DNA from: Liolophura sinensis
Taxonomy: Eukaryota; Mollusca; Polyplacophora; Chitonida; Chitonidae
DNA length: 64,000 nt
Direction: 5' to 3'
Assembly (NCBI RefSeq): GCF_032854445.1
Contig: NC_088295.1
Location: 24,913,385-24,977,384, forward strand
In this document: piece after piece, positions 13,641 through 24,500 of the stretch
How the letters are laid out: the number at the start of each line of letters is the position of its first letter
How positions within the stretch are numbered: the first letter of the stretch is position 1
Position numbers and translations under genes: made by a program
Notes under the pieces: model-generated
Told to the model about the DNA's origin: nothing
Databases searched by the model: none
What the model saw: the letters and a program-made list of their open reading frames with translations, nothing else

Positions 13641-13755
13641 CCGCTGCGATTGACGAGTGATTAGAGTGCCCATTCTGTAGATGGGAGGCATGGACTCAGT
13701 CTCGCGTTGGGTTATGCGTAAGACTTCACGTTTTACGTACTGGTACTTTCTGGCA
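13641..13755 (+). mobile_element. tRNA-like SINE head fragment (B/C superfamily)
   Basis: GACGAGTGATTAGAGTGCCC resembles a tRNA box A region. It is followed by an anticodon-like CTGTAGA and a degraded box B-like GGACTCAGTCTC, then GCGTTGGGTTATGCGTAAGA, which fits the start of the body of the SINE at 42.39-42.67 kb. The 3' part is absent. This is a tentative call that relies on my recollection of the usual head of that family. It lies in the spacer of IR1. Confidence 0.35.
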
Positions 13756-13969
13756 TAGTCTGGATGAAATAGCAAGATGACCTCGAGGCATTTACGGGAC
13801 TAATTTTATAACGGATAATTTCACTGTAGTGATATTTGAGAAATAATGTGGAGGCGAAGTTTCAAGAGGTTATAATAAAGATTTTTGGCCAAAAATTAAT
13901 CAGGGCAAATTTAAGGAAACTTTTGACATTATTTTAGAATGTCAGCATTGGAGGACAAGAATCGTTCAC

Positions 13970-14395
13970 AATAACCACAGAGTTCATCTCTCTCTTTGAC
14001 AAATGGACCTGTCATTAAGGCTTGATCACCAGTTCATACAACTTTCTTAATTTAAAAAGTCACTTTTAAACTTATTAGCAGGTAAACTGCACTGGACATA
14101 CTTCCCAATGTGACCGCAGTGTGATGCATGGTAGCCAGTCCAGTACATTTAACTGCATAAGATGATGCCATGAGCATTTGCCACTGCTACATGTATATGC
14201 TGCTAAAGTGGAGGTACGAGAGTTGATAAAAATAAATACACTGGCTATTCCATAAAAAGTTTTGTTGAAAAACGTTTAATCCAAATTAAAGTTGTCTCGT
14301 TTTAAATACTACAGCTCCTACACATCGTTAACAAAGACTTTTCAACTTCTGAAGTCATTTTTAGGACTAGCACTGCCCAGCATCGTTGTTCTTTA
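13970..14395 (-). repeat. Small inverted repeat IR1, right arm
   Basis: Partner of 12770-13195 in reverse orientation. Matching blocks on the plus strand are ACCTGTCATTAAGGCTTGAT (14008 region) and CCATAAAAAGTTTTGTTGAA (14250 region). Divergence is substantial, with small indels throughout. The spacer between the arms is about 775 bp. Confidence 0.8.
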
Positions 14396-14649
14396 GCGCA
14401 GTCCATTTGTGAGATAACACGGATGTTAAAAAAATAAACCAAAGTGGAAAAGTCAAATAACACCATTCGTATATTAAAACGAAACCAGCTCCATTCATTT
14501 CGCAAATGCTACTAACATGATTCCATGTATCTTTTCCTTTTGCCTAGGTACATTTTGTATAGTAAGGGTATAAAAATCTCATCTTTTTACTTTTTGTTGC
14601 TTTTTTAGTTTTCATTTATTTTGTTTTTTTATTTATTGCTTTTTGCAGA

Positions 14650-17200
14650 AACTGAGTATCTCTAGCTTGTTTCGGGTTTATATCATCATCTTCACGCTTT
14701 TATGGTCAATATTTTCTCAATTTGTGGAAAGATAGTAAGGGGAAAGTGGAACACTTTGGCACTGGCGTCGTTTGAAAGGGCTTAACCAATGGTCTTCAGT
14801 ATAATATTTATGCTTTGTCTTGATAAATAAGCCATATACACCGCTTAGCAAATCTTACACATTTGATTATGCCTTGGAAATATTGTGTTTTTATCAGAAA
14901 CGTTAGCACACCAGAGTACATGCTTTGTAAGCCGTTGTGTCATGACAGAACTTACGAACGTTTGCAAAATTTCCCACAATTTGACTGAAATGGCGGTGTT
15001 ATATACTTGCATTTGTTTTCTGCTTGCCAGGACTTAGAAGCGAGTATTCCTCTGAGTAAATGGCCTATTGACATGTATTGAGATTTGCCAGAACGTGATA
15101 GTTTTACCCTAAAGTTATAGTCCCTTTGGGTTTAAAGACCTATTTAAATGTGAAATAGTGTGCCGAGATGAATAAAACACAGCGGGCGGCTATTGGCCGT
15201 TTTACTGTACTATTTACGATCGTAGACGTGAGAGCGGAATACAGAGTAATGTCTCCTCACACTAGCCTCCGTATTAGGCTCACGTAGGTAGGCCCAGGTC
15301 TCATATTTCAGTCACCTATTCTCCCTACACTGATTTCATTACTGGCACATATAAAAAATGACCTTATTAGAAATATTTGTCCCACAAAAGCCTTCTTGGA
15401 CTGATAATCTAAATGAGTTTTCATATTCCATCTTTAAGTTATCCAACATTCATTCAGGTTTCTCTAGAAACAATGCTAATTTTGACATGCTCCCTTGACA
15501 GGTTTTAGCATTTATGAACAAATTGGGTTTACTTTGAGAAAAGATCGAGCTCACATACTGATTGAGATAATCAATCACGTTAACAGGTCAACAAATCACT
15601 TTAAATTATCTCATTGATAAGGGCAATTACGAACATCTTAATAATTCAACGAGTATATTAAACACGGACTGCCCTACATATTTCAGTCACTTTATAATTT
15701 TCGGTTCTTTCATTGGAATAGGTTACTGGGTTTCTGTAACCTTGAACCTTGCCTATAGAAGAAACGTTGATGTTCAACATACATGGCTTCCAGCAGAGGT
15801 CCTACCTGAGACTGATCGGGACTAATTGCTACCTTCATGACTACTGGATCCGCCTAAGCTGCAGCAAATCACACTTACTCACCAAAGTGTTACACGTACA
15901 TTGTGGAAAGGGAAAGAGAAAAAAACCTCACTGGGCTGGGGTCGAGAGAATAAGGTTATGATTGGCTACAGGCTGAACTGATCGAGATAAACATCAGCTG
16001 GGAGTCTGGGGAAGACATTATTTAAGTGCCTTGAGTGAAAGTCTCCCACACTGAAGACAGGATAGACTAGATAACGACAGCCAATTGTACTCATTTTCAC
16101 GTCACAAAATATGAAAACTTAGACTCGAAATGACCAATTAGACAATAAGGTAAATAAAAGGTAATCGCAACGAGAATATTATGTTTCCTCTGCATTCCGA
16201 TATGTATTCTCAATTGGTAAGTAATGCGGTAATTGTTTTGTGTTCCAATCAAAGTGATATTTCGATAAAAATTGAAAGATGCAATTCTCAGTTTTTTTGC
16301 GTTAAAAGTGGTTTGCCTACTTGATACTTGGTGTTGCAAATAAAACATATTGTCATTTTTTTGTGCTTCTTGATAAATACCAATATTTTAAAACGTTTCA
16401 TTATATAACGATTTATAATAATATTGCAAAAAATGCCATACATTTTCGATCAAATCTTCCAAAAATAGGTTTTAGCCAAGTACCATTGGCGAGCTGCATG
16501 CCAGTCCTTCAGTTAGGCTGGGTCAGTTCACTTGAGGCCAAGCCTTTCTACTGAAAACGTTTTCAGTACCATACATGCAGAAAAAATAACAATGAACAAT
16601 TTTTCTTTCAGAAATGTACAGTACTTAAAAAATGGACATATTACCGATAGAGATTGGTATATTATAAACCATATATTATGAATACATTTTTTGTTTATTT
16701 ACTACATTTATTTAATCCTTATTTCAGTTATCTATTTGATGTTTCCACGGTGTTGAAGAATAATACAGTTGTATTACGTCGGTCAGGTTATTGGAAATAA
16801 GGAACCTAAGCGATCCAAGTACGAACCACCGTACATAACAAAGTGGCTGAATCATCCATGTCCATCTGTCAGACTCTCTAGGTCTTATGTAGAATTCTGA
16901 TCACGGTGAAAGGCGAAGTAGCCGTCATCGGATGTGCGCAGATTGTTATGTTCCTCTCTATTGATGTTATTCTTGTGCCATAACCAGTCTGTGCACCGAC
17001 ATGCTGCCAGAGACATGTCCGTGTCGGCTCCAATTCTGCAGACTGACGACCTCATGTTTTACTCACATGTCCACCACAATATGAATAATATTGTGTTGAT
17101 TTTGACAGATGGTAAATGTTTTCACATAGAGTACAAATACTTCTACAGCTTGGGCAGACGAAGAAAACATTGGAAATGATCGTCCAGAGCAATGAGTGAT
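14650..17200 (+). repeat. Large inverted repeat IR2, left arm (about 2.55 kb)
   Basis: Pairs as reverse complement with 18265-21095. Blocks seen in both arms include GGTTTATATCATCATCTTCA (outer end), ATATTTATGCTTTG, AGAGTAATGTCTCCTCACAC, GGTTACTGGGTTTCTGTAAC, CGAGAGAATAAGGTTATGAT, ATTCTTGTGCCATAACCAGT and TTTGACAGATGGTAAATG (inner end). By eye, sampled blocks are about 70-80% identical with many small indels. Short open frames (about 15.75, 16.32 and 16.93 kb) are only loosely matched in the other arm and are interrupted there, so I see no conserved protein. Confidence 0.9.
16684..16810 (-). mobile_element. Old SINE relic inside IR2 left arm
   Basis: The plus strand reads ACTACATTTATTTAATCC, TATTTGATGTTTCCACGGTG, TTGAAGAATAATAC, ACGTCGGTCAGGTTATTGG. 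This parallels the reversed V-SINE tail (TATTTGATTGGTGTTTTACG, ACTCAAGAATATT, ACGGCGGCCAGCATTATGG). It is heavily diverged. The homologous place in the right arm (about 18665-18727) also carries a SINE tail, which suggests the insertion predates the inverted duplication. Confidence 0.4.
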
Positions 17201-17971
17201 TTAATTTCTTTAAAGGAATTTTGTGTGAAAAGGGGCCAAAAATCACCCCATGTGGATACGTGTCACAATTTGTCAGATATCACACTGCTCTGGGTTCTCT
17301 CTCTAAGTTGTACGTGTTTAATCATGTCATTATAACTTATTGATCTTTATGATCATTTAACACTATAAATGCTACAAGTACAAATCCAGTGTTTACAGTC
17401 TGTATTTTTTGCAAATGCAGAGAGTTTTAATGATTATCAAATATGAAATTGGTAAAAAATCGGCGGCGTTGACCCTATAGGAACCTGTACCCTGTTAGCA
17501 CTTGCGTTTTGTCAGGAGGGATGTAACGGATGTAATTCGGTGTACTTTAGGGTGTTAAGTCTTTTTTCGCTGTCAACCTGCCATTTTTTGTGTACAGGCA
17601 CATGCTTGGTATCAAAATGATGGAAATTGTCAAAACTTTGGGCAGGTATGAGTTTTCATGATGAAAGTTTGAAATTCTTGGCGAGGGGGCCCAAGGACAC
17701 AGGTGGTGATCAAGGCTGCTAGTGACGCCCCTTTGGGGCTGCTAAGCACCCCGATCAGATGCTGACATAGAAAGGTCATGATTTTTATGGCTGCTTTCTC
17801 ACGAATTAGACCAGGTATGCACCAAAGGCCACGGAATGTTTAGGACTAAGTTATGACATTAAACGTTAACATTGTCGCTTATGGAAAATCAAAAGGGGTC
17901 TGAGGCCATCTATAAACCCATTCACAATGTAATCAAGTGAAATTCAGGAAAGAAGTGTAATAAGAAGTGAC
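17201..17971. other. IR2 spacer, no gene seen
   Basis: Single-copy-like sequence forming most of the loop between the two arms of IR2. It includes a GC-richer patch at about 17.46-17.76 kb. No open frame or element was recognised apart from the SINE fragment that follows. Confidence 0.55.
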
Positions 17972-18075
17972 TGTTTATTTGATTGATTGGTGTTTTACGC
18001 CCTACTCAAGAATAGTTCACTTCTGCGACGGCAGCCAGCATTATGTTGGTATGAAACCGGGAAGAGCCCTGGCAT
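17972..18075 (-). mobile_element. V-SINE, 5'-truncated
   Basis: The plus strand reads TTTGATTGATTGGTGTTTTA, CGCCCTACTCAAGAATAGTT, CGACGGCAGCCAGCATTATG and a short V-domain remnant GAAACCGGGAAGAGCCC. The head is missing. It sits in the IR2 spacer and shows no obvious target duplication. Confidence 0.8.
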
Positions 18076-18664
18076 TTCTCCATTAGCTAAGAGCTTATAA
18101 ATATAATATGCGTTGTGTATCACGCAGGGAAAGCGTTTATTTCTTATGGAATTGAAAGAAGTTTTCACGCTTAAATAGCTTCATGTTTTCAAAATTTGCC
18201 GGTAATAGCATTTTCACAAAAAAAATCTTCTACATATATTAAAACCTGTCCGGTACACACGGGTTTCTCTGGACAACCATTTAATGTTTCCAGCATCTGC
18301 CCAGAGTGTAGACGTACTGGTACTCTGTGAATCTATTTACCATCTGTCAAAATAAAGCTGATATCATTCAGGCTGTAGTAAGTGTATGAGTAAAACATAA
18401 GGCAATCAGCCTGCAGAATCGGAGCTGACACGGACATGTTATACCAGAGTGTTTATGCACGGACTGGTTATGGAACAAGAATAACATCAGTACAGAGTAC
18501 CAGAAGAGACGGACACGGACCCTCACAAACGACAGTGGTGTTTCCTATCTCGTTAGCTGTCTGCATTGATTAAGCGGGAGATTCTTCCGCAGAATGTCTG
18601 GTAGCCTTTGCCCATAGAATTCGCTACAAGTGCTTTGCTAAATGTGGAAAACCTTACCAAAGTA

Positions 18665-18727
18665 AAGCGGACGAAGTATTCTTGAGCACGGTAAAAACAT
18701 GAAGTAAATAAGTAAATAAATAAATAG
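18665..18727 (+). mobile_element. V-SINE tail relic inside IR2 right arm
   Basis: CGAAGTATTCTTGAGCACGG followed by TAAAAACATGAAGTAAATAA and GTAAATAAATAAATAG is a V-SINE 3' tail (compare AAATATTCTTGAGTACGGCG plus AAATAAAT repeats). Upstream parts are not recognisable. It occupies the position homologous to the relic at 16684-16810. Confidence 0.55.
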
Positions 18728-19470
18728 GTATACAAGCAATGGTAATATATACGGCCTTATACACAAAATAACCTTAGATTTTGTGTCATTAATTCAGATG
18801 TTTTACGATGTACCAACTTCTATCGGTAATACATCAGTCCACATGTGAAAAACTGTTCATAAGTAAGCGATAAGTTGTTGAATGAAAATAGATCGATGTT
18901 GTTTTTTATGTACTGAAAATGTTTTCCTCAAGTGTTGGGACAGCCCCCAAGTGAGTTGACCCAGCCTAAGTGGAGGACTTGTAGCGAGCTCGTCAATGAC
19001 CCTTGGCCTTTTGAGGTGATTTAATCGAAACTTTCCAGCGTTTTTTGCGTTGTTAGCATCAACCCTTAACATAATGAAACTTTTAAGAATATTCGTATTT
19101 ATCAAGGAACACAAAAAGTAAAAACATATGCCGATTGCAACACCGAGCATCAAGTTTGCAATACACTTTTAGCGCAAAAGAACTGACAATTGAATATCTT
19201 TATCGAAATATCACTTTTATTGGAGTACAAAAATTTATCTAATTACCTCATTACTTGCCAGTTGAAAATACATATCGGAATTCAGATGAAACCTTATATT
19301 CTAGTCGTAATTACCTTTTATTTAGTTTATCGTATAATTGGTTATTTAAGGTCTATGTTTTCATATTAGGTGACGTGAAAATGAGTACAATTTGTTCTCG
19401 TTATGTAGTCTATTCCTTCTTCTGAATGGGGTGTATTTCACTCCAGGAACTTAAATAGTCTCATCAACAG

Positions 19471-19733
19471 ACACCCGACTCAGCTGGCTAGCGCGCTAGC
19501 GCAGCGTAATGTCCCAGAAGCCTCTCACCAGTGCGGTCGCTGTGAGTTCAAGTCCAGCTCATGTTGGATTGCTCTCCGGCCGTTATTGGGAAGGTCTTAC
19601 AGCGACCTGTGGATGGTTGTGGGTTTCTCCCGGGCTCTGCCCGGTTTCCTCCCACCATAATGTTTACCGCCGTTGTATAAGAGAAATATTCTTGAATACG
19701 GCGTAAAATACCAATGAAATAAATAAATAAATC
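19471..19733 (+). mobile_element. V-SINE (RUDI-like), full length
   Basis: Starts in the tRNA-like head (CCGACTCAGCTGGCTAGCGC, box A) and has box B TGTGAGTTCAAGTCCAGCTC. The V-domain is GGGTTTCTCCCGGGCTCTGC / CCGGTTTCCTCCCACCATAA, and the tail is AATATTCTTGAATACGGCGT plus AATAAATAAATAAATC. It interrupts the right arm of IR2. The left arm, at about 15.98-16.03 kb, continues without it, so the insertion is younger than the inverted duplication. A clear target duplication could not be delimited. Confidence 0.9.
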
Positions 19734-21140
19734 ACTAGACTGATACTTATGTAACTCAGTTCAGCCTGTAGTCAATCACAATCTTATTCTCTCGACTTCA
19801 GTCACGTGTTTTTTTTGCTCCATGTGCGTATAAAAGTTCCCCATGGCCAAAGGTTAAACAAGTTTGGTATATAAGCGTGATTCGCTGCAGGTTAGGCGGA
19901 TCCTGTTGTCACAAGTGAGTTAGCAATTAGACCAGAATTCGAAGTCTCAGAAAGGACATCTGCTGGAAGTCATGGATATTGATCCCCAACGTCTCTTCAA
20001 CAGGCAAGGTTCAAGGTTATCGAAACCCAGTAACCTATTGCAATGAAAGTGCCGTAAATTATTCAGCGATTGAAATATGTAGCGCAGTCCCTGTTTACTA
20101 TACCTGTTGAATTATTAAAATGTTCGCAATTCTTCTTATCAATGACACACTTTAAAGTGAATTAGTGACCATTATCCCACTCTCAATATGAGTTCGCTCT
20201 GTTTTCAAAGTAAACCCAGTTTGTTAATGAACGTTAAAAGCAGTCAAGGGGGCACGACACAATTATCGTTGTCTTCGGAGAGACTCGAAGTGATGTTGCA
20301 CAGCTTAATGACGGAATATCAAGACATGTTTAGATTTTTTTGTCTGAGCAGGCTTTAATTTATGGTGCAAATATTTCGAAGCTTCTTATAAGGTCATGCA
20401 AGGGAATTATTGTCTTTATATAAATCAATAATGAAAGCATGCGGTATAGGGAGAACACGTAACAAGCGTTCACTACACATTGAAATATGAGACTGTGGGC
20501 CTGCCTGCGTAAGGCCAGTAACGCAGGCCAATGTGAGGAGACATTATTCTGTATTGTACTATATCGAGTCTAGGCTCTTAAATTCAACCCTACAAACGGT
20601 CAACAGTGGTCCGGTGTGTTTCATTCTTATCGCCATTCTATTTCATACTTAAACAGGTCTTTAAACTACCGGCAGATCTCAGTTCAGGTCAATAGGCCGA
20701 ATGCTTGCTCTCAAATCCTGACAAGCAAAAAACAAATGCATATTTATAACAAAGTAGTTTTAGTCAAGTTGGGAGAGGTTCTGCGGCCGTTCGCCAGTTC
20801 CGTCATGACACAGCCGCTTACAAAGCATGCATTCCGGTGTAATAAAGTTTCTTATAAAACACAATAGTTCCAAAGCATAATCAAATGTGTGAGATTTGCC
20901 AAGCGATGTATATTACTTATTTATCAATACAAAAGCATAAATATTATACTGAAGACCAGCCTTTTGAAACGACGCCAATGCCAAGGTGTTCCACTTTCCC
21001 TTTATTATCTTTCCACAAATTGAGAAAAAAGTCCATAAAATGGGGGAAATGATGATATAAATCCGGAACAGGTACATGCTCACCATTCACCAGGCCAATA
21101 AACATATTTTGTTTAGTCTAACTAAACCGATTATATATAT

Positions 21141-21160
21141 ACCATATATATATATATGGT
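21141..21160. repeat. 20-bp perfect palindrome with GT run
   Basis: ACCATATATATATATATGGT equals its own reverse complement and is followed directly by GTGTGTGTGT-like sequence. It lies between the end of IR2 and the LINE insertion and could form a small cruciform. Function unknown. Confidence 0.85.
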
Positions 21161-21225
21161 GTGTGTGTCCAAATCTGGGTAATCTACTGATCACGTTAGT
21201 AGAAAAAGTCGAACTCTGTGCCAAA

Positions 21226-21237
21226 CAGTGAAACAAT
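21226..21237. repeat. LINE target-site duplication, 3' side copy
   Basis: CAGTGAAACAAT, identical to 27058-27069. It abuts the LINE's ATTC-repeat tail. Confidence 0.9.
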
Positions 21238-21505
21238 GAATGAATGAATGATTATGGCTTAACGCCACATCGGCAATATTTCAGCCATATCGTGGCCAGA
21301 ACAAGGTGAAAACATGAGACGGTTAAGGTTTTCGAAATGATGGTGAGAACATCAAAAATAAAACAAAAATTACAGACATATTTAAAATCAGATAAGAAAA
21401 ACCCAAAACAGTTAAAACTCGAAAACCAGCATATTTAAAAAATAGTATATCTGGAGAGCTGTATGTATATAACTTTTACCTATAAATATTTCAGACAATT
21501 GAAAT
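21238..21505 (-). other. LINE 3' UTR and tail
   Basis: On the minus strand the terminal part reads CTGGCCACGATATGGCTGAA, ATATTGCCGATGTGGCGTTA, AGCCATAATC and then ATTCATTCATTC up to the target duplication. The block from ATATGGCTGAAATATTG to GGCGTTAAG is recognisably shared with the 3' tails of the SINE families in this window (GTATAAGTGAAATATTCTTG... and ATATGACTGAAAAATTGTTG...). This is the region expected to be recognised by the LINE's reverse transcriptase. Confidence 0.85.
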
Positions 21506-24500
21506 TTATATTTTATGATATAGGCCAATGGCCTTCAAATATTTTATGACAACATCGCCAGCGATGCTGTCAAATAAATCATATATAGAGTTGACCGTGT
21601 AGAACCTTTGCCTAACATTTGCAAAGTCTACACAGTCAACCAGGATATGTTTGATGCCATATTGTGCATCACATCCAACACACTCGGGAGCACTGCACCC
21701 ATCTAAGATGAAATTGTGTGTCAGATGAGAATGCCCAATACGACACCTCATTAAAACTACTTGGTCTCTGCGAGACATTTGACAAGTATAGGCACTGTAG
21801 CTAGTGACAGGATGGATGACATGCAGTTTATTGTGGATCTGCAAGTCCCATTCACCTTGCCAAAGGCGACGAATATATTTAAGAATATTAGACTTCACGT
21901 CAGTATAAGGGATTTTAACCCGAGATACAGGTTTATATAGAGCAGCTTTCGCTTCCCTGTCCACGACTGTGTTTCGTGGATACCAGTGTGACTTGGTATC
22001 CAACAGAATATAATATCTTTACCTCTTTTAATTAGTTTTTGGTGTTTGGCTATGATCTCAAGTATCAACGGATTTTTAAATTTATTATTCTGAATTGCCA
22101 AAAGGCAAGACAGCGAGTCGCTGCATATCACTGCCCTCTGGGCATGCCCAGAAGAAACATGTGATAAGGCCAGGAGTATAGCCCTGGCCTCTGCAGAAAA
22201 GATAGAAGATGAAGGTGGTAGACGAAGAGAAGCGATCCGCTGCTCTAGGACAGCCGCAGCCGCAACCCTGTCCCCATCCTTTGACCTGTCATTATATATA
22301 AATTTATAATCCATATAATCAGCCTTGCTTTCAGCAAAACCTTGCTGAATGATAAGAGGATTTGTACTTGATTTATTATATTTACGTAGATCAAATATTA
22401 GTCTAGGTTGTGGAAGAAGCCATGGAGGAGACTCCGGAAAAGACACCGGAGCTATATTCTCCAGCTTGATGTTAGCACCCACAATATGGTCCCGTATGCG
22501 AAGACCAAACGAAGGGATCTTGTTAGGACATTTAGTATATTTGTCTACATGTAATGGATTGAAAACACAGTCGTAGGCATTGTTGTTGGATGAGCTTTAA
22601 GCTTTGTAGCGTATTGAAGGCTCAGTTTTATACGTCGGTTGTATAAAGAAGGCTCATTAGCCTCCTCGTATAAACTTTCTACTGATGAGGTTCTAAAAGC
22701 ACCAAGGCTGAGCCTCAAACCTTGGTGATGAACAGGATCCAACATTTTAATATACGACTTCCTAGTGGAATCGTAAATGATGGATCCATAGTCCAAATTA
22801 GACCTCACCAGAGAAAGATATAAATTAAGTAAAACTGATCGGTCAGCACCCTAATTGGTGCTAGACACGACCTTAATTATATCGGGAGCCTTTGTACGTT
22901 TAGGTTTAAGCATTTTAATATGAGGTATAAAAGATAGCTTACTATCAAATATTATACCTAAAAATTTAGTTTCTCCAACGATTTTAATCTGTTCACCACA
23001 AAATTAAGCTCAGGGTCAAGATGAAGTTTCCGTTTATTACAAAAATGCATACCGACGGTTTTAGATGTTGAAAATCTAAAACCGTTTTCAGTTGCCCATT
23101 TCTCGATTTTATTGAGACAAAGCTGTAACTGACGTTAGATACTATTCATATTCTTAGCTCGGTAGCATATAAGGAAATCATCAACGTAAATTTATAAAGG
23201 ACCCTCTGTGCCCGATGTTAATGTTTTGGCTAGGCTATTTATTTTTATGCTAAACAGAGTTGGTGATAGAATGCTGCCCTGGGGTACACCCATTTCCTGC
23301 TCATAAGAGTCAGAAAGAGTGGACCCAACCCGTACCTTAAACTGACGATCAGATAAAAATTGAGATATAAATATAGGTAATCGACCTTTAAGTCCATATC
23401 CGCGAGGTCTTTTAAAATACCATATTTCCATGTAGTGTCGTAGGCCTTTTCAAGGTCAAAAAATATGGACACCACATGTTCGTTATTGATGACTCCATCA
23501 CGAATAAAGGTTTCGAATCAAACAAGGTGATCCATAGTGGATCTACCTTGTCGAAAACCGCATTGAATATTACAAAGTAACTTGTTGGTTTCGAGAAACC
23601 AAACAAGTCTATCATTAATCATCCGTTCCATAGTCTTACAGACACAGCTGGTAAGAGCTATGGGACGGTAATTTTTTGGATCAGTATGATCCTTACCCGG
23701 TTTAGGGACCGGGATAATACACGCCTCCCTCCATGACGGTGGAAAATTACCAGTTATCCAAATATCATTAAGCAAGTCCAAGAGAGTGTCCAGTGGCTCA
23801 GGTGGTAAATTGTTCAGAATCTTATAATATACATTATCAGACCAACAAGCAGTATCGTGGGCCTTTCTTAATGCAGTTTTAAGTTCTTCGATATTAAAAG
23901 GACTTTCTTAGAAATTCTTAGAAGAAAAGGGCAATTTCATTTTCTCCTTCTGCTTTTTAATACGTTGAAATTCTTTAGTATAATTCTCCGAAGAAGATTT
24001 CTTGGAAATTGTTTCAGCTAATTTATTGGCTATTTCAGATGGAGCGGTTAATATATTATCTCCATCTTTTAAATGCTGGACTTTTGCTTTATTATTTTTG
24101 CCCTTAAGTTTCTGAACCATGTTCCAGACTTTACGCATAGGTGTTTTTGACGTAATGCCCGAAACAAAGTTCTGCCAACAAGATCGTGACTTGGACTTGA
24201 GTAATCGACGAGCCTTAGCTCGAAAAATACGAACGTGGTTTAAGTTGTTATCATTCGGACATATATTAAAATTTCGCTCGGCCTTTTTGCGGTCTTTAAT
24301 GGCTTTGCGACAGTCCTTATCATACCAGGGTTTACTTTTGGGTTTTGGATTTGTCGAGGTCTTAGGAATAGTTCTATCGCAGCTCGTAAAACAAGATCAT
24401 TAAATTTTAACATAGGATCATCTACTGCATTGAGAGCCTCTGGAGTGATATCAGCCTCACAGAACATCTCAAATGCGATCCAATCTGCTTTATCGAATGT

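Larger units (their letters stand above)
18265..21095 (-). repeat. Large inverted repeat IR2, right arm
   Basis: Reverse-complement partner of 14650-17200. Plus-strand blocks include TTACCATCTGTCAAAATAAA, CGGACTGGTTATGGAACAAG, ATGACGTG-type blocks near 19.37 kb, AATCTTATTCTCTCGACTTC, AGGTTATCGAAACCCAGTAA, GAGGAGACATTATTCTG and GATGATATAAATCCGGAACA. It is about 0.28 kb longer than the left arm, mostly because of the SINE at 19471-19733. With that removed the arms are nearly equal in length. Confidence 0.9.

Noticed and set aside
16321-19153. Paired open frames in the two arms of IR2 (MILGVA... and MMLGVA...)
   Set aside because: Similarity follows from the inverted duplication. The frames diverge with indels and end differently, and there is no domain or evidence of constraint.
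23055-23085. Perfect 12-bp stem with 7-base loop (ACGGTTTTAGAT ... ATCTAAAACCGT)
   Set aside because: It falls in the RT-coding part of the LINE (peptide GFRFSTSKTVG). It is explained by coding sequence and has no sign of an independent role.
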